DNA of 25,261 nt from an uncultured Oscillospiraceae bacterium (GCA_934668295.1 CAKUND010000006.1:1-25261), one strand, 5' to 3'. Shown: positions 6,333 through 14,464, counted from the stretch's first letter. Notes: a model not told the origin generated them from the letters alone. Translations and numbers: made by a program.

Positions 6333-7298
6333 TCAGCCCAAAACCGGGAACAGGAGCTTCTGATTTTCCTGCGTGTACATGTTTTCGCGCGTGATGAGGA
6401 CGCAGGCGACCTCGACGAAATCGTCGGTCTGCTCACCGTTTGCGACGCGGACGGCCTGCTGGACGGCCATGTAGCCCATGTTGAACGGCCGCTGCGTGAC
6501 GATGGCCTGAATGATGTTCTGCTCTAAAAACTGGATCTGCCGCTGGGAATTGTCGCAGCCAACGACGAAGACCTTCCCGCCCATGCCGAGATCGACCAGC
6601 GCGTTTGCCGCGCCGACATTGCAGACCTCGTTCGTGCAGACAAAGCCCCGGATCTCCGGGTCTGCGGAAAGCAGCTCCGTCGTGATCGCGCGGGCCTGCT
6701 CGGTCGAGTTGTCGCAGCAGAAGCTGCCGAGAATGTCGATGTTCCCGGCCTCTTTCAGCGCGTCCAGAACGCCGCGCGTGCGCTCAATGCCCGTCGTGGT
6801 CGTCAGCATATGCTGAATGACCGCGACCTTGCCGCCCTCCGGCAGATAGGATGCCATGGCGCGGCCCATTTCCAACCCGATCTCATAGTTGTTGCTGCCG
6901 ACATAGCAGGCGCGGCCCGCGGCATTCACATCCGTGTCGATCGCCACAACGCCGATGCCTGCGGCGATGGCCGCCTCCGTTGCCTCCGCGCAGCGGTCAT
7001 AATCCGCAGCGGAGAGGATCATCACGTCGGGCTTTTCCTCCGTGACCTGCCGGATCAGCTCGATCTGCTTGTCGATGTCGATCTCGCGCGGCGAGGTCAG
7101 GACCTTCAGCTCGACGCCGTATTCCTCCGCCGCCTTTTCCACGCCCGACAGCAGCGTCCCCCAGAACTCCGCGACCTCAGTCACGGTTTTCAGCACCAGC
7201 GTTACCCGCAGTGGCCGCTGCGCCGCTGCGCAGCCCGCGAGATTCAGGAGCAGACAGAGCAGCAGGACAAGAACAACGCATTTTTTAATGCTCCGCAT
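6333..7298 (-). CDS. Sugar-binding lipoprotein of a three-component sensor (RbsB-like)
   Basis: A 321-residue periplasmic-binding-protein type 1 domain exported as a lipoprotein: basic start, hydrophobic stretch, lipobox LAGC with C23 as lipidated residue. The fold signature LKTVTEVAEFWGTLLSGVEKAAEEYG and repeated DxxR/AxDTDV segments are typical of ribose/xylose/galactose binders. No ABC ATPase or permease gene lies nearby. Instead its start overlaps the end of the histidine kinase gene by 14 bp. The best-known parallel is XylFII-LytS-YesN of solventogenic clostridia, where an orphan binding protein presents the sugar to the kinase. A transport role with distant partners is the alternative. 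Confidence 0.85.
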   Translation of the reverse strand: MRSIKKCVVLVLLLCLLLNLAGCAAAQRPLRVTLVLKTVTEVAEFWGTLLSGVEKAAEEYGVELKVLTSPREIDIDKQIELIRQVTEEKPDVMILSAADYDRCAEATEAAIAAGIGVVAIDTDVNAAGRACYVGSNNYEIGLEMGRAMASYLPEGGKVAVIQHMLTTTTGIERTRGVLDALKEAGNIDILGSFCCDNSTEQARAITTELLSADPEIRGFVCTNEVCNVGAANALVDLGMGGKVFVVGCDNSQRQIQFLEQNIIQAIVTQRPFNMGYMAVQQAVRVANGEQTDDFVEVACVLITRENMYTQENQKLLFPVLG

Positions 7299-9075
7299 GG
7301 CTGTCCTCCTCCTTTTCCCGCACGATGGGCAGCACGAGCATGACCATCGTGCGCACGCCGGGCGTTGAATAATACTTCATGACGGCGTCCGGGCCGAAGA
7401 ACAGCTGCAGGCGCTCGTTGACGTTACAGACGCCGATCTTGGTGCTTTCCGCGTCGGATTCCTTCCTGTCGAGAATGGTCTCCAGCTGCTCCGGCGTCAT
7501 GCCTACGCCGTCGTCCTCGACGGTGATGAGCAGGCGGTCCTCCTCCAGCAGCGATTCGATGCGCACCGTGCCGCCCTGCTGCTTGACCTTGATGCCGTGA
7601 TAGATCGCGTTTTCCACCAGCGGCTGCAGAATGAGCTTCGGCAGCAGGCAGTCCTCCGTCTGCGGGTCAAGGTCGATCTCGTAGCGGAGCTTTTCGTTGT
7701 AGCGCATTTTCTGGATGGTCAGATAGCTGCGCACATGGGCGATCTCCTTTTTGAGCGTGTTCGTGTCGGAGCCGTCGCCAATGGACGAGCGCAGCAGCAG
7801 CGCCAGCGCGCTCGTCATCTCCACGACCTCCTCATTGCGTCCGGCATGGCTCATCCAGATGATGGAGTCGAGCGTGTTGTAAAGAAAATGCGGCTGGATC
7901 TGCGCCTGCAGAGCCTTCCATTCGCTCTTGCGCTTCTGCTCCTCGCTGCGCAGCCGCTCGTCCATGAGCTCGGCAGTCTTGGCGATCATGTGGTCAAAGC
8001 TGTCGGACAGCTGCCCAAGCTCCGTGCGGGAGGATACCTGACTGCGCACATGCAGATCGCCGTCCTCCACGCGCTGCATCGTCTGCATCAGCCGGCGGAT
8101 GGGCCCGGCGATGGAGCGCGAGAGCTGGAGCGCGAACACCAGCGCAAGGATCAGCGCCGCCGCCGCGATGAGCAGATACGTCGTGTAGATCCGGTTCTGG
8201 CTGCGCAGCAGCTCCTGCGTGTAGGCGACGCCCACCGCTGTCCAGCCGGTGGCCTCCGATTCGCAGGCGACATAGAGCCTGCGCGCCCCGCCCTTGCCGG
8301 AGAGCGTCCGGCCATTGGCCGCGGCCAGCACCTCCGCGACGTTCTCCTCCTTCAGACCCGCGTAGATCAGATCCTGCTGCGGGTGCCAGAGAATGCCGCC
8401 GGATTGGTCGATCAGATAGATATAGCCCCGGCTGCCGAGCTGGATCTCCGCGCAGAGCCGGTCGATGATCTGATAGTTGAGGTCGATGAGCAGAACGCCC
8501 TGCATATTGCCCGCGCGGTCAAACACGGCCTTGGAAAAGGAAACGACCCAGTTATACTGGCCCGCGATCAGGTTTTCCACGCGTGAGGTCGACACCTGCA
8601 CCTCGTTCGGCTCCTGCAGCGCGTTCCGGTACCAGTCCGCGTCCCGGTAATTGGAATAGGTGTTGAGCGATGCGCCCTCGCTCCCGAACAGCGCGCCGCC
8701 GGACTCCGGGATCAGGGCGATGGCCGTGATCTCCGAGCGGATCTTCTGCGCGGCGGCCAGCTGCTCCTGCGCGCTGCGGCAGGCCGCGTCCGTCAGCCTG
8801 TGCTCGTTGGCCGCGCTCAGATAGGCCGCGATGGCGCCGTTGTCGACGATAAAATCGGAAATATCCTTCATGTATTCCACATACATGTCCAGCTCCGCAT
8901 TGACGCGGCGGATGAGCTGCTCGGTGTACTCCGTCGAGTTGTCCAGCAGCTCGTTTGTCGAGACGCTGATCGACACATACGTCATCGCTGCCGTAATGAC
9001 CAGGATCAGCAGCATGAACAGCGCCGCGATCTGCGTGCCGATGGAGTGCCGGGAAAAAAGCCTGCGTTCCTTCAT
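7285..9075 (-). CDS. YesM/LytS-type sensor histidine kinase
   Basis: A 596-residue membrane kinase. Transmembrane helix 1 is about 15-37, then an extracellular Cache-like sensor (about 40-290, including GYIYLIDQSGGILWHP), transmembrane helix 2 about 298-318, and HAMP about 318-372. The His_kinase domain has phosphoacceptor H396 in LQAQIQPHFLYNTLDSI. The ATPase domain has N-box ENAIYHG (N489) and DDGVGM (521-526). The start ATGA overlaps the stop of the response regulator gene by 4 nt, implying coupled translation. It should sense an extracellular sugar, directly or through the following binding lipoprotein, and phosphorylate the AraC-type regulator. Confidence 0.93.
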   Translation of the reverse strand: MKERRLFSRHSIGTQIAALFMLLILVITAAMTYVSISVSTNELLDNSTEYTEQLIRRVNAELDMYVEYMKDISDFIVDNGAIAAYLSAANEHRLTDAACRSAQEQLAAAQKIRSEITAIALIPESGGALFGSEGASLNTYSNYRDADWYRNALQEPNEVQVSTSRVENLIAGQYNWVVSFSKAVFDRAGNMQGVLLIDLNYQIIDRLCAEIQLGSRGYIYLIDQSGGILWHPQQDLIYAGLKEENVAEVLAAANGRTLSGKGGARRLYVACESEATGWTAVGVAYTQELLRSQNRIYTTYLLIAAAALILALVFALQLSRSIAGPIRRLMQTMQRVEDGDLHVRSQVSSRTELGQLSDSFDHMIAKTAELMDERLRSEEQKRKSEWKALQAQIQPHFLYNTLDSIIWMSHAGRNEEVVEMTSALALLLRSSIGDGSDTNTLKKEIAHVRSYLTIQKMRYNEKLRYEIDLDPQTEDCLLPKLILQPLVENAIYHGIKVKQQGGTVRIESLLEEDRLLITVEDDGVGMTPEQLETILDRKESDAESTKIGVCNVNERLQLFFGPDAVMKYYSTPGVRTMVMLVLPIVREKEEDSHAEH

Positions 9076-10601
9076 TGCTTCGTTTCTGCCTCTCTGTACT
9101 GCTTGGGCGTCATGCCGGTCCTACGGCGGAAGGTGAGCGAGAAATAATGCGGGTCGGCAAAGCCGATGCGCTCGGCGATCTCATACGTGCAAAGCCCTGT
9201 TTCGCGCAGATATTCCTTGGCCTTTTCCATGCGCAGGTTTGTGAGGTATTCCACGAACGACTGGCCGGTCTTTTCCTTGAATACAGTCGAGAAATAGCTG
9301 CGGCTGACGCCGAGATGCTCCAGCAGATCCGGCAGCTTCAGATCGCTGTCGGTATAGTGCTCGTTGATATACGCGACGGCCAGACGGCCGCAGCGGGCGG
9401 CGGGCGTGTCGTTCTGCTGTGCCTGACACTGCAGGATATAGCCCTCGAGGCGCTCGACGGACAGCCGGACTTCCTCCAGCGCGTACCCCTGCTGCGGCAG
9501 GAGCATGGCGGGCGCGCGCAGCAGCTGCTCACGCGTCAGATGCGAGGCTACGAGGATCTGCAGCCGCTGCAAAACGGGGCGGCATTCGCTCTCATGCACC
9601 CTGCGGCGGCGCATACAGGTAAAAAGCGTCCCCGTCAGCTCCAGCGCGCGGCTGCCGCTGCCGGACTGAAGCGTGCTTGCGATCTGCGCCGCCGTCGGGC
9701 AGTCGTCCGTCTGCAGCGAGCCGGAGGATTTGCGCAGCTCCGGGTCAAACAGCAGCGTCTCGCCCGTGGAGAACGTGTAGCCCAGCGCATGCTGCGCCTC
9801 CTGCGCAGACCGCCGCAGGCCGCCGAGCCCGGCGTAGGCCCCGCCGATGCCGATGGGCGCTGTGAGCTCCGCTTCCTGCATCACCGCGCGCAGATGGCGC
9901 GCTCCGGCGGCGGTGCGCGCCATGAGCTCTGCCGTCTCGTCGCCGCTGACGATGAGCATGACGTGCTGGTCGCCGAGCAGACGCAGCTGCGCGGGCGCAC
10001 AGCCCTGCGCCACCCGCTGCCCCTGCGCCTCAAAGCCCTCGGGCCGCTGTGCCGGCGCGGCCAGCGCGACCGCATGCAGCCTGCCGCCGAGCTCGATGCT
10101 CGCGGCGAGCGCCGTGTCCGGCAGCTCCTGCGCCGTGTCGGGCTGCAGAAGCCCCTGGAAGAAATGATCCTTCAAAACCTCGTCGGCCAGTACGGCGCGG
10201 CTGTAGAGCCCCTGCCGGTTGTCCCGGCGCGAAAGCTCCGCGGACAGATTCTCCAGCAGCTGGTCAAACTCCTTCGGGCTGACGGGCTTGAGCAGATAAT
10301 CGTGCACATGATACCGGATGGCCTTCTGCGCGTAGGAAAACTCGCTGAAGCCCGTCAGCACAACGACGATCGTCTCCGGGAATTTCTCATAGACGTTCCG
10401 CGCCAGCTCCAGCCCGTCGACAAAGGGCATGCAGATATCCGTGATGACCACGTCCGGCAGCACAGATTCGAGCTGATCGAGCGCCTGCCGTCCGTTTTCA
10501 AAGACGTGCGGCGGCGCAAAACCGAATTTTTCCCAATTTGTGTTCTGCGCCATGGACTCCCGGACGAGCATTTCATCTTCCACAAGCATGATCTGGTACA
10601 T
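9072..10601 (-). CDS. YesN-type response regulator with AraC DNA-binding domain
   Basis: A 509-residue regulator. The receiver domain (1-120) has acidic pocket E8/D9, phosphoacceptor D55 in VVITDICMPFVDG, T83 and K105. A long middle region (about 130-400) has no clear match, as usual for YesN. The AraC double HTH is C-terminal, with LKLPDLLEHLGVSRSYFSTVF and YEIAERIGFADPHYFSLTFRR. The start is placed at 10601, because an earlier in-frame ATG at 10622 lies immediately before the ribosome binding site AAGGAGGG, which is correctly spaced from 10601. First gene of the regulator-kinase-binding protein operon. The target is probably a sugar-uptake operon outside the window. Confidence 0.92.
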   Translation of the reverse strand: MYQIMLVEDEMLVRESMAQNTNWEKFGFAPPHVFENGRQALDQLESVLPDVVITDICMPFVDGLELARNVYEKFPETIVVVLTGFSEFSYAQKAIRYHVHDYLLKPVSPKEFDQLLENLSAELSRRDNRQGLYSRAVLADEVLKDHFFQGLLQPDTAQELPDTALAASIELGGRLHAVALAAPAQRPEGFEAQGQRVAQGCAPAQLRLLGDQHVMLIVSGDETAELMARTAAGARHLRAVMQEAELTAPIGIGGAYAGLGGLRRSAQEAQHALGYTFSTGETLLFDPELRKSSGSLQTDDCPTAAQIASTLQSGSGSRALELTGTLFTCMRRRRVHESECRPVLQRLQILVASHLTREQLLRAPAMLLPQQGYALEEVRLSVERLEGYILQCQAQQNDTPAARCGRLAVAYINEHYTDSDLKLPDLLEHLGVSRSYFSTVFKEKTGQSFVEYLTNLRMEKAKEYLRETGLCTYEIAERIGFADPHYFSLTFRRRTGMTPKQYREAETKQ

Positions 10602-10630
10602 ACGGCACGCCCTCCTTTGCATTTGTGATT

Positions 10631-10659
10631 AGTGTATAACAAAACCGTGATAATTGCAA
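10631..10659 (-). promoter_or_regulatory. Promoter of the response regulator operon
   Basis: Minus-strand TTGCAA (10659-10654) and TACACT (10636-10631) are separated by 17 bp, about 30 bp before the start codon. It is divergent from the IclR gene promoter. Confidence 0.55.
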
Positions 10660-10709
10660 TCAGAATTTAGCACATCGCCAAAGCCCTGCGCACGGCATGC
10701 TGCGAAAAA

Positions 10710-10749
10710 TTCGGCGATGCCGAACGTACCCGGTTGCTGAACGATGTTC
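10710..10749. promoter_or_regulatory. Two palindromes at the iclR-family promoter (candidate operators)
   Basis: TTCGGC-GAT-GCCGAA (10710-10724) lies just upstream of the -35, and GAAC-GAT-GTTC (10739-10749) lies between -35 and -10. Both are perfect and share the GAT centre, and a further ATTCGGC occurs at 10773. IclR-family proteins commonly bind short palindromes at their own promoter, so autoregulation is the likely role. Confidence 0.55.
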
Positions 10750-10762
10750 GTCATGGTATAAT
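10734..10762 (+). promoter_or_regulatory. Promoter of the IclR-family gene
   Basis: TTGCTG (10734-10739) and consensus TATAAT (10757-10762) are spaced by 17 bp; the start codon follows 33 bp later. Confidence 0.72.
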
Positions 10763-10795
10763 TAAAAAAATACATTCGGCAGGAAGGGAACCGAC

Positions 10796-11566
10796 ATGGC
10801 AGAACAGGAAGGGAAAACCATACATTCCGTTGCGAAGGCGATCCGTCTTCTCGACATTCTGACAGAAAGCGGCCAGCCCGCTTCCTTAACAGAGCTCTAT
10901 CAGAAAACCGGCTGGCCGAAAAGCACGATCCATGGTCTGCTCTCCACGATGCGCGAATCGGGTCTGATCGAGCAGACGCCGAACGGCCGCTACTGGCTGG
11001 GCATCCGGCTGTTTGAATACGGCTGCGCCGTCTCCAACTCGTGGGACATCGGCGCGATCGCGCGCCCGCATATGCAGAGCATCTGCGCCGAGCTCGGCGA
11101 GAGCGTGTTTTTGTCGGTCTTCGACCGCGCGGCGGTCGTGACGCTGGCGGAGGAGGAGTCCCGCGCAAGTCTTCGCGTCGTGTCCGAGGTCGGCGCGAGA
11201 CTGCCAGTCTACTGCACGTCGCAGGGCAAGCTTTTCCTTGCCAACAGCTCCCCGGCAGAGTGCCGCCGCATTCTCACACACACCGAGCTCAAGGCCTTCA
11301 CGCCCCATACGCTCACCACGCCGGAGCAGTTCGCGCCCGAGCTTACCCGCATCCGCGAGCAGGGCTACGCCGTGGAAAACGGCGAATATAAGATCGGTCT
11401 GCGCTCCGTCTCCGCGCCGATCCACGACGTGGCCGGCGAGGTGCGCTACGCCATCGGCTGCGTCGGCATGTTCCGGCAGGTACAGTCTGACGAGTTCCTG
11501 CGCGCCATCCGCCTCGTCTGCGCCGCAGCCGAGACGATCTCCCGCGCCATCGGCTATCACGGATAA
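10796..11566 (+). CDS. IclR-family transcriptional regulator
   Basis: A 256-residue regulator with the standard two-domain IclR layout. The N-terminal winged HTH (about 8-75) contains SVAKAIRLLDIL and SLTELYQKTGWPKSTIHGLLSTM. The C-terminal GAF-like effector domain (about 80-250) contains LPVYCTSQGKLFLA and YAVENGEYKIGLRSVSAPIHD, the usual small-molecule pocket segments. Family members control catabolism of aromatic acids, sugar acids or polyols, and the effector here is unknown. It is monocistronic: its own promoter with two palindromes upstream, a strong terminator right after the stop. The divergent neighbour is the sugar-sensor operon, so a shared regulatory region is possible. Confidence 0.92.
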   Translation: MAEQEGKTIHSVAKAIRLLDILTESGQPASLTELYQKTGWPKSTIHGLLSTMRESGLIEQTPNGRYWLGIRLFEYGCAVSNSWDIGAIARPHMQSICAELGESVFLSVFDRAAVVTLAEEESRASLRVVSEVGARLPVYCTSQGKLFLANSSPAECRRILTHTELKAFTPHTLTTPEQFAPELTRIREQGYAVENGEYKIGLRSVSAPIHDVAGEVRYAIGCVGMFRQVQSDEFLRAIRLVCAAAETISRAIGYHG

Positions 11567-11572
11567 GCACAG

Positions 11573-11607
11573 CCGCCGGACAGTTTTTTCTGTCCGGCGG
11601 TTATTTT
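11573..11607 (+). terminator. Intrinsic terminator of the IclR-family gene
   Basis: CCGCCGGACAG (11573-11583), loop TTTTTT, CTGTCCGGCGG (11590-11600), then TTATTTT. Confidence 0.85.
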
Positions 11608-11609
11608 GC

Positions 11610-11639
11610 TTGCATGTATGCGGCATCGCATGATATACT
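11610..11639 (+). promoter_or_regulatory. Promoter of the Tim44-like gene
   Basis: TTGCAT (11610-11615) and TATACT (11634-11639), spacing 18 bp, 34 bp before the chosen start codon. Confidence 0.55.
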
Positions 11640-11673
11640 GGAAGGGAAAAAGAAAGAAAAAGGGGGATCCTTC

Positions 11674-12579
11674 ATGTCCAAGACCTTCCTGCGGCGGCTG
11701 TTCGTGCTGGCGCTGTGCGCCTGTCTCGTGCTGCTGGCCGTATTACCCGCCGGGGCCGATTTCGGCGATTATTCCGGCGATTCCGACTACGGCAGCTCCT
11801 CTGATTGGAGCAGCTCCGACTCCGATTGGGACTGGAGCAGCAGCGATTCCGACTATTCCAGCAGCTCCGAATCCTCCGGCGGGATCAGTACCATCGTCGT
11901 CGGAGCCATCATCGTCTTCATCGCGATCGTTTCGACCTCACGCACAAAGAAGAAGAAGGGAGCGTCCGGCGGCACCAGCTGGTCCGCGGCTGCGAACCGC
12001 AAGCTGAAGCCCATGACCGAATATCAGCAGCTCGACGAAAACTTCGACGAGACCGAGCTGACCTCCAAGCTGTCGAACCTGTACGTACAGATGCAGGATT
12101 GCTGGCAGAAGAAGGACATTACGCCTATCCGCCCGTACTGCACCGACGCATTCTTCACGCAGATGGACAATCAGCTCCAGCGCAAGAAGCAGCAGGGCCA
12201 GACCAACTATGTCGAGCGGATCGCTGTGCTGTCCGTGAACTTCCGCGGCTGGTGCCAGGAGGGCGGCAACGATGTGCTCGTCGCCCGTCTGAACACGCGC
12301 ATCGTCGATTACACGCTCGACGACAAGACCGGCAAGCTCATCTCCGGCAGCAGAGACAAGGAGAAGTTCATGGTCTACGAGTGGGATCTTGTCCGCACGA
12401 CCGGCACGAAGACCGAGAAGGACAAACCCATGCAGACCGTCAACTGCCCGAACTGCGGCGCGCCCGTCGAGATCAACGCCAGCGCCAAGTGCCCGTACTG
12501 CGGCAGTGTCATCACCCTCGAGGAGCACGACTTCGCCCTCAACGCCATCCGCGCCATCTCTCAGCAAACGAGAGGATAA
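11674..12579 (+). CDS. Tim44-like domain protein with signal peptide and zinc ribbon
   Basis: A 301-residue protein. Segments in order: a hydrophobic signal or anchor (about 5-28, ending PAGA-DF), an Asp/Ser/Tyr-rich low-complexity stretch (about 29-68), a single membrane helix (GGISTIVVGAIIVFIAIVS, about 69-88), a basic KKKK stop, and a soluble domain (about 115-245). The soluble domain fits the bacterial TIM44-like fold (MTEYQQLDENFDETEL; LYVQMQDCWQKKDITPIRPYCTDAFF). A four-cysteine zinc ribbon (CPNCGAPVEI...CPYCGSVI) is near the end. Starting at 11674 uses AGGGGG as ribosome binding site; an in-frame upstream ATG at 11614 would spoil the signal peptide. Function is unknown; membrane-associated binding or quality control is only a guess. 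Confidence 0.78.
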   Translation: MSKTFLRRLFVLALCACLVLLAVLPAGADFGDYSGDSDYGSSSDWSSSDSDWDWSSSDSDYSSSSESSGGISTIVVGAIIVFIAIVSTSRTKKKKGASGGTSWSAAANRKLKPMTEYQQLDENFDETELTSKLSNLYVQMQDCWQKKDITPIRPYCTDAFFTQMDNQLQRKKQQGQTNYVERIAVLSVNFRGWCQEGGNDVLVARLNTRIVDYTLDDKTGKLISGSRDKEKFMVYEWDLVRTTGTKTEKDKPMQTVNCPNCGAPVEINASAKCPYCGSVITLEEHDFALNAIRAISQQTRG

Positions 12580-12610
12580 CGCGCCCCGGCAAACGCATTC
12601 CACTAAAAAA

Positions 12611-12642
12611 CTCCACCGCCCAAGCCGGGCGGTGGAGCTTTT
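12611..12642. terminator. Bidirectional intrinsic terminator
   Basis: CTCCACCGCCC (12611-12621), loop AAGCC, GGGCGGTGGAG (12627-12637), then CTTTTT. On the minus strand the stem is followed by TTTTTTAG, so it also ends the leftward cotJC transcript. Confidence 0.88.
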
Positions 12643-12662
12643 TGAAATTTCGGTTCTAATGC

Positions 12663-12868
12663 CTATGCCTGAAGATTGAGCGCGGGGTTCATGTAATAGA
12701 CATTTTTCTCGTCCAGCCGCCGGCGCAGCAGCTCGACGGCCTCGCCGAAGCGCTGGAAATGGACGATCTCGCGCTCACGCAGGAAGCGGATCGCGTCGTT
12801 CACATCCGGGTCGTCGGAAATACGCAGAATATTGTCATACGTCACCCGCGCCTTCTGCTCTGCTGCAA
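12663..12868 (-). pseudogene. cotJC: 3' fragment of spore-coat gene cotJC, interrupted by mobile element
   Basis: Reading leftward, the frame begins ...AAEQKARVTYDN and continues through ISDDPDVNDAIRFLREREIVHFQRFGEA to a normal stop and terminator. This is the C-terminal end of CotJC, a spore-coat protein of the manganese-catalase family, in which AAEQKAR and FLREREIVHFQRFGEAL are hallmark helices. A full CotJC is about 180-200 residues; only about 68 remain. Upstream of AAEQKAR the frame continues as unrelated VFTV, and the ~120 N-terminal residues (with the first metal ligands) are absent from the window. The break coincides with the end of the serine recombinase element. A GTG at 12845 could start a 60-residue piece, but that is not a likely gene. 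Confidence 0.8.
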
Positions 12869-12911
12869 CTGTGAAAACGCAACATTTTGCATCTATATTT
12901 GCGGAAAATGT
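12855..12911. other. Element/chromosome junction (attachment site) inside cotJC
   Basis: CotJC homology stops at about 12861-12872, within codons for AAE. The recombinase gene ends at 12911. Between them lies ACATTTT (12882-12888) and its inverted copy AAAATGT (12905-12911), possibly half-sites for the recombinase. The exact crossover dinucleotide cannot be fixed without the other end or an empty site. Confidence 0.5.
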
Positions 12912-14464
12912 CAGAAATTCCAGTGAATTTCGACAGGAACTTGACGTGTTTCTTTGTTTCTGCGTCCAACCGTAATATAGTCGATCAGGACATCCACCAT
13001 CTCACGGTTCAAATGCTCCAGATTCATGTACTGTGCGATCAGATCCTTGCGATGGTCTTCTGATTGCATCTGTTCTTCCAGCCGTTCAATTCTGCCTTCG
13101 CCTTCCGCAATCAGACGTTTCATTCGTTCCCGTTCTTCAGTGAACTCTTTTGACAGCTCAACAAAATCTTCTGCCGATATGAGTCCTTTGACCTTATCTA
13201 CATAAAGCTGCCGGATACCCTCGGAATCTTCTTCGATTTTTTTCCTGTATGCTGTCAACTCTGTAAGGAGCCGTTCTTTCCTACCGTGCAGGTTATCTTC
13301 CAGCTCAAGATTCTGTTCCAGCGCATCTTTATCCAGATATTCAGCCGACAGACGGTTCAATTCACCCAGTACGATTTGCTCCAGCTCTGTAACAGGAATA
13401 AATGCACCTTCACAGGAATCCGCAGAAACATGACGGTTTGCACACTGCAAATAATGTTTACCGCGGTTTTTGGAGGATCGCATGATATAGCCGCAGCTTG
13501 CACAATGTACTTTCCGCGCAAAAATACCGACATTCCCCGTATCAAAAGGTTTTACTCTCTCAGCGACCAAATCCTGTACCCTGTTCCAGAGTTCTCGGTC
13601 AATGATCGCTTCGTGCGTTCCCTCAACGCGATACCATGTGTCCTTGGGTCTTGGCTTATTTTGTTTGGTCTTATAAGAGATACTGCCGTATTTCCCTTGT
13701 ACCATGTTCCCAATATAGATTTCATTGACAAGCATATCGGAGATTGCGAAATATCGCCAGAGTGTACTGTTTTTTGTTTTCGGCTGCTTGTAGCGAAGTC
13801 CATGCAGGCGCTTGTATTCGGTTGGGTTTGGGATGCCCCTGTCGTTCAGTATTCGGGCGATTGCAGTCTTGCCGTATCCTTGCACAAATAACGTAAAAAC
13901 CTCTCTGACGACCGCTGCGGCCTCCTCGTCGATAATCAGATGCCCCTTTTGCTCCGGATCTTTCTTGTATCCGTAAAGAGCAAATGCGCCGATGTGGAAT
14001 CCGTTTACACGCCGGTTCGTCAGGACGCTTCGGATATTATCCGACATATCCTCAAGATACCATTCGTTGACAAGCCCGTTGATCTGCCGGGATTTTTTGT
14101 TGCCCTTATTCGCGGTGTCGGCATTGTCAACAATGCTGATAAAGCGGATGCCCCAAATCGGAAACAGGCCGTGAATGTACTTCTCTACAAGCTCCAATTC
14201 GCGTGTAAAACGCGACTGCGTTTTGCAGAGAATAATATCAAACTTGCGCTTTTCTGCGTCGGCAAGCAGTCGGTTAAATTCCGGACGCTTACGGTCAGAC
14301 CCCGTGTAATCATCGTCGCTGTAAATGTCGTATAGCTCCCACCCCTGTTCAACTGTGTACTGAATCAGCATCGTTTTCTGATTCTGAATACTGTTACTGT
14401 CATCTGTTTCAAATTGCTTGTTCCGATCTTCTTCGGATAAGCGGCAGTAAATCGCTGCTTTCAT
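12911..14464 (-). CDS. Large serine recombinase (integrase/excisionase)
   Basis: A 517-residue serine recombinase. The N-terminal resolvase domain (about 1-145) has AAIYCRLSEEDRN with nucleophile S10, plus CKTQSRFTREL and the YTGSDRKRPEFNRLL segment. The Recombinase domain follows (about 160-275; YGYKKDPEQKGHLIIDEEAAAVVREVF), then a zinc ribbon (HCASCGYIMRSS...YLQCANRH) and a charged coiled coil near 365-455. It should cut and rejoin DNA at att sites through phosphoserine links. The ATG at 14464 is preferred over 14470, because AAAGGAG is 8 nt from the former but only 2 nt from the latter. The gene ends about 40 bp from the cotJC junction, as expected for an element-borne integrase. Confidence 0.95.
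   Translation of the reverse strand: MKAAIYCRLSEEDRNKQFETDDSNSIQNQKTMLIQYTVEQGWELYDIYSDDDYTGSDRKRPEFNRLLADAEKRKFDIILCKTQSRFTRELELVEKYIHGLFPIWGIRFISIVDNADTANKGNKKSRQINGLVNEWYLEDMSDNIRSVLTNRRVNGFHIGAFALYGYKKDPEQKGHLIIDEEAAAVVREVFTLFVQGYGKTAIARILNDRGIPNPTEYKRLHGLRYKQPKTKNSTLWRYFAISDMLVNEIYIGNMVQGKYGSISYKTKQNKPRPKDTWYRVEGTHEAIIDRELWNRVQDLVAERVKPFDTGNVGIFARKVHCASCGYIMRSSKNRGKHYLQCANRHVSADSCEGAFIPVTELEQIVLGELNRLSAEYLDKDALEQNLELEDNLHGRKERLLTELTAYRKKIEEDSEGIRQLYVDKVKGLISAEDFVELSKEFTEERERMKRLIAEGEGRIERLEEQMQSEDHRKDLIAQYMNLEHLNREMVDVLIDYITVGRRNKETRQVPVEIHWNF

Noticed and set aside
9075..10628. 517-codon open frame on the plus strand
   Set aside because: It is exactly antisense to the response regulator with clear receiver and AraC motifs; high GC leaves long open antisense frames, and no ribosome binding site or domain is present.
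12663..12845. Stand-alone 60-residue gene from the GTG at 12845
   Set aside because: The frame continues upstream as typical CotJC sequence (AAEQKAR) to the element junction; no ribosome binding site precedes the GTG.
12855..12911. tRNA gene as integration target
   Set aside because: No cloverleaf is visible at the junction; the target is clearly the cotJC coding sequence.
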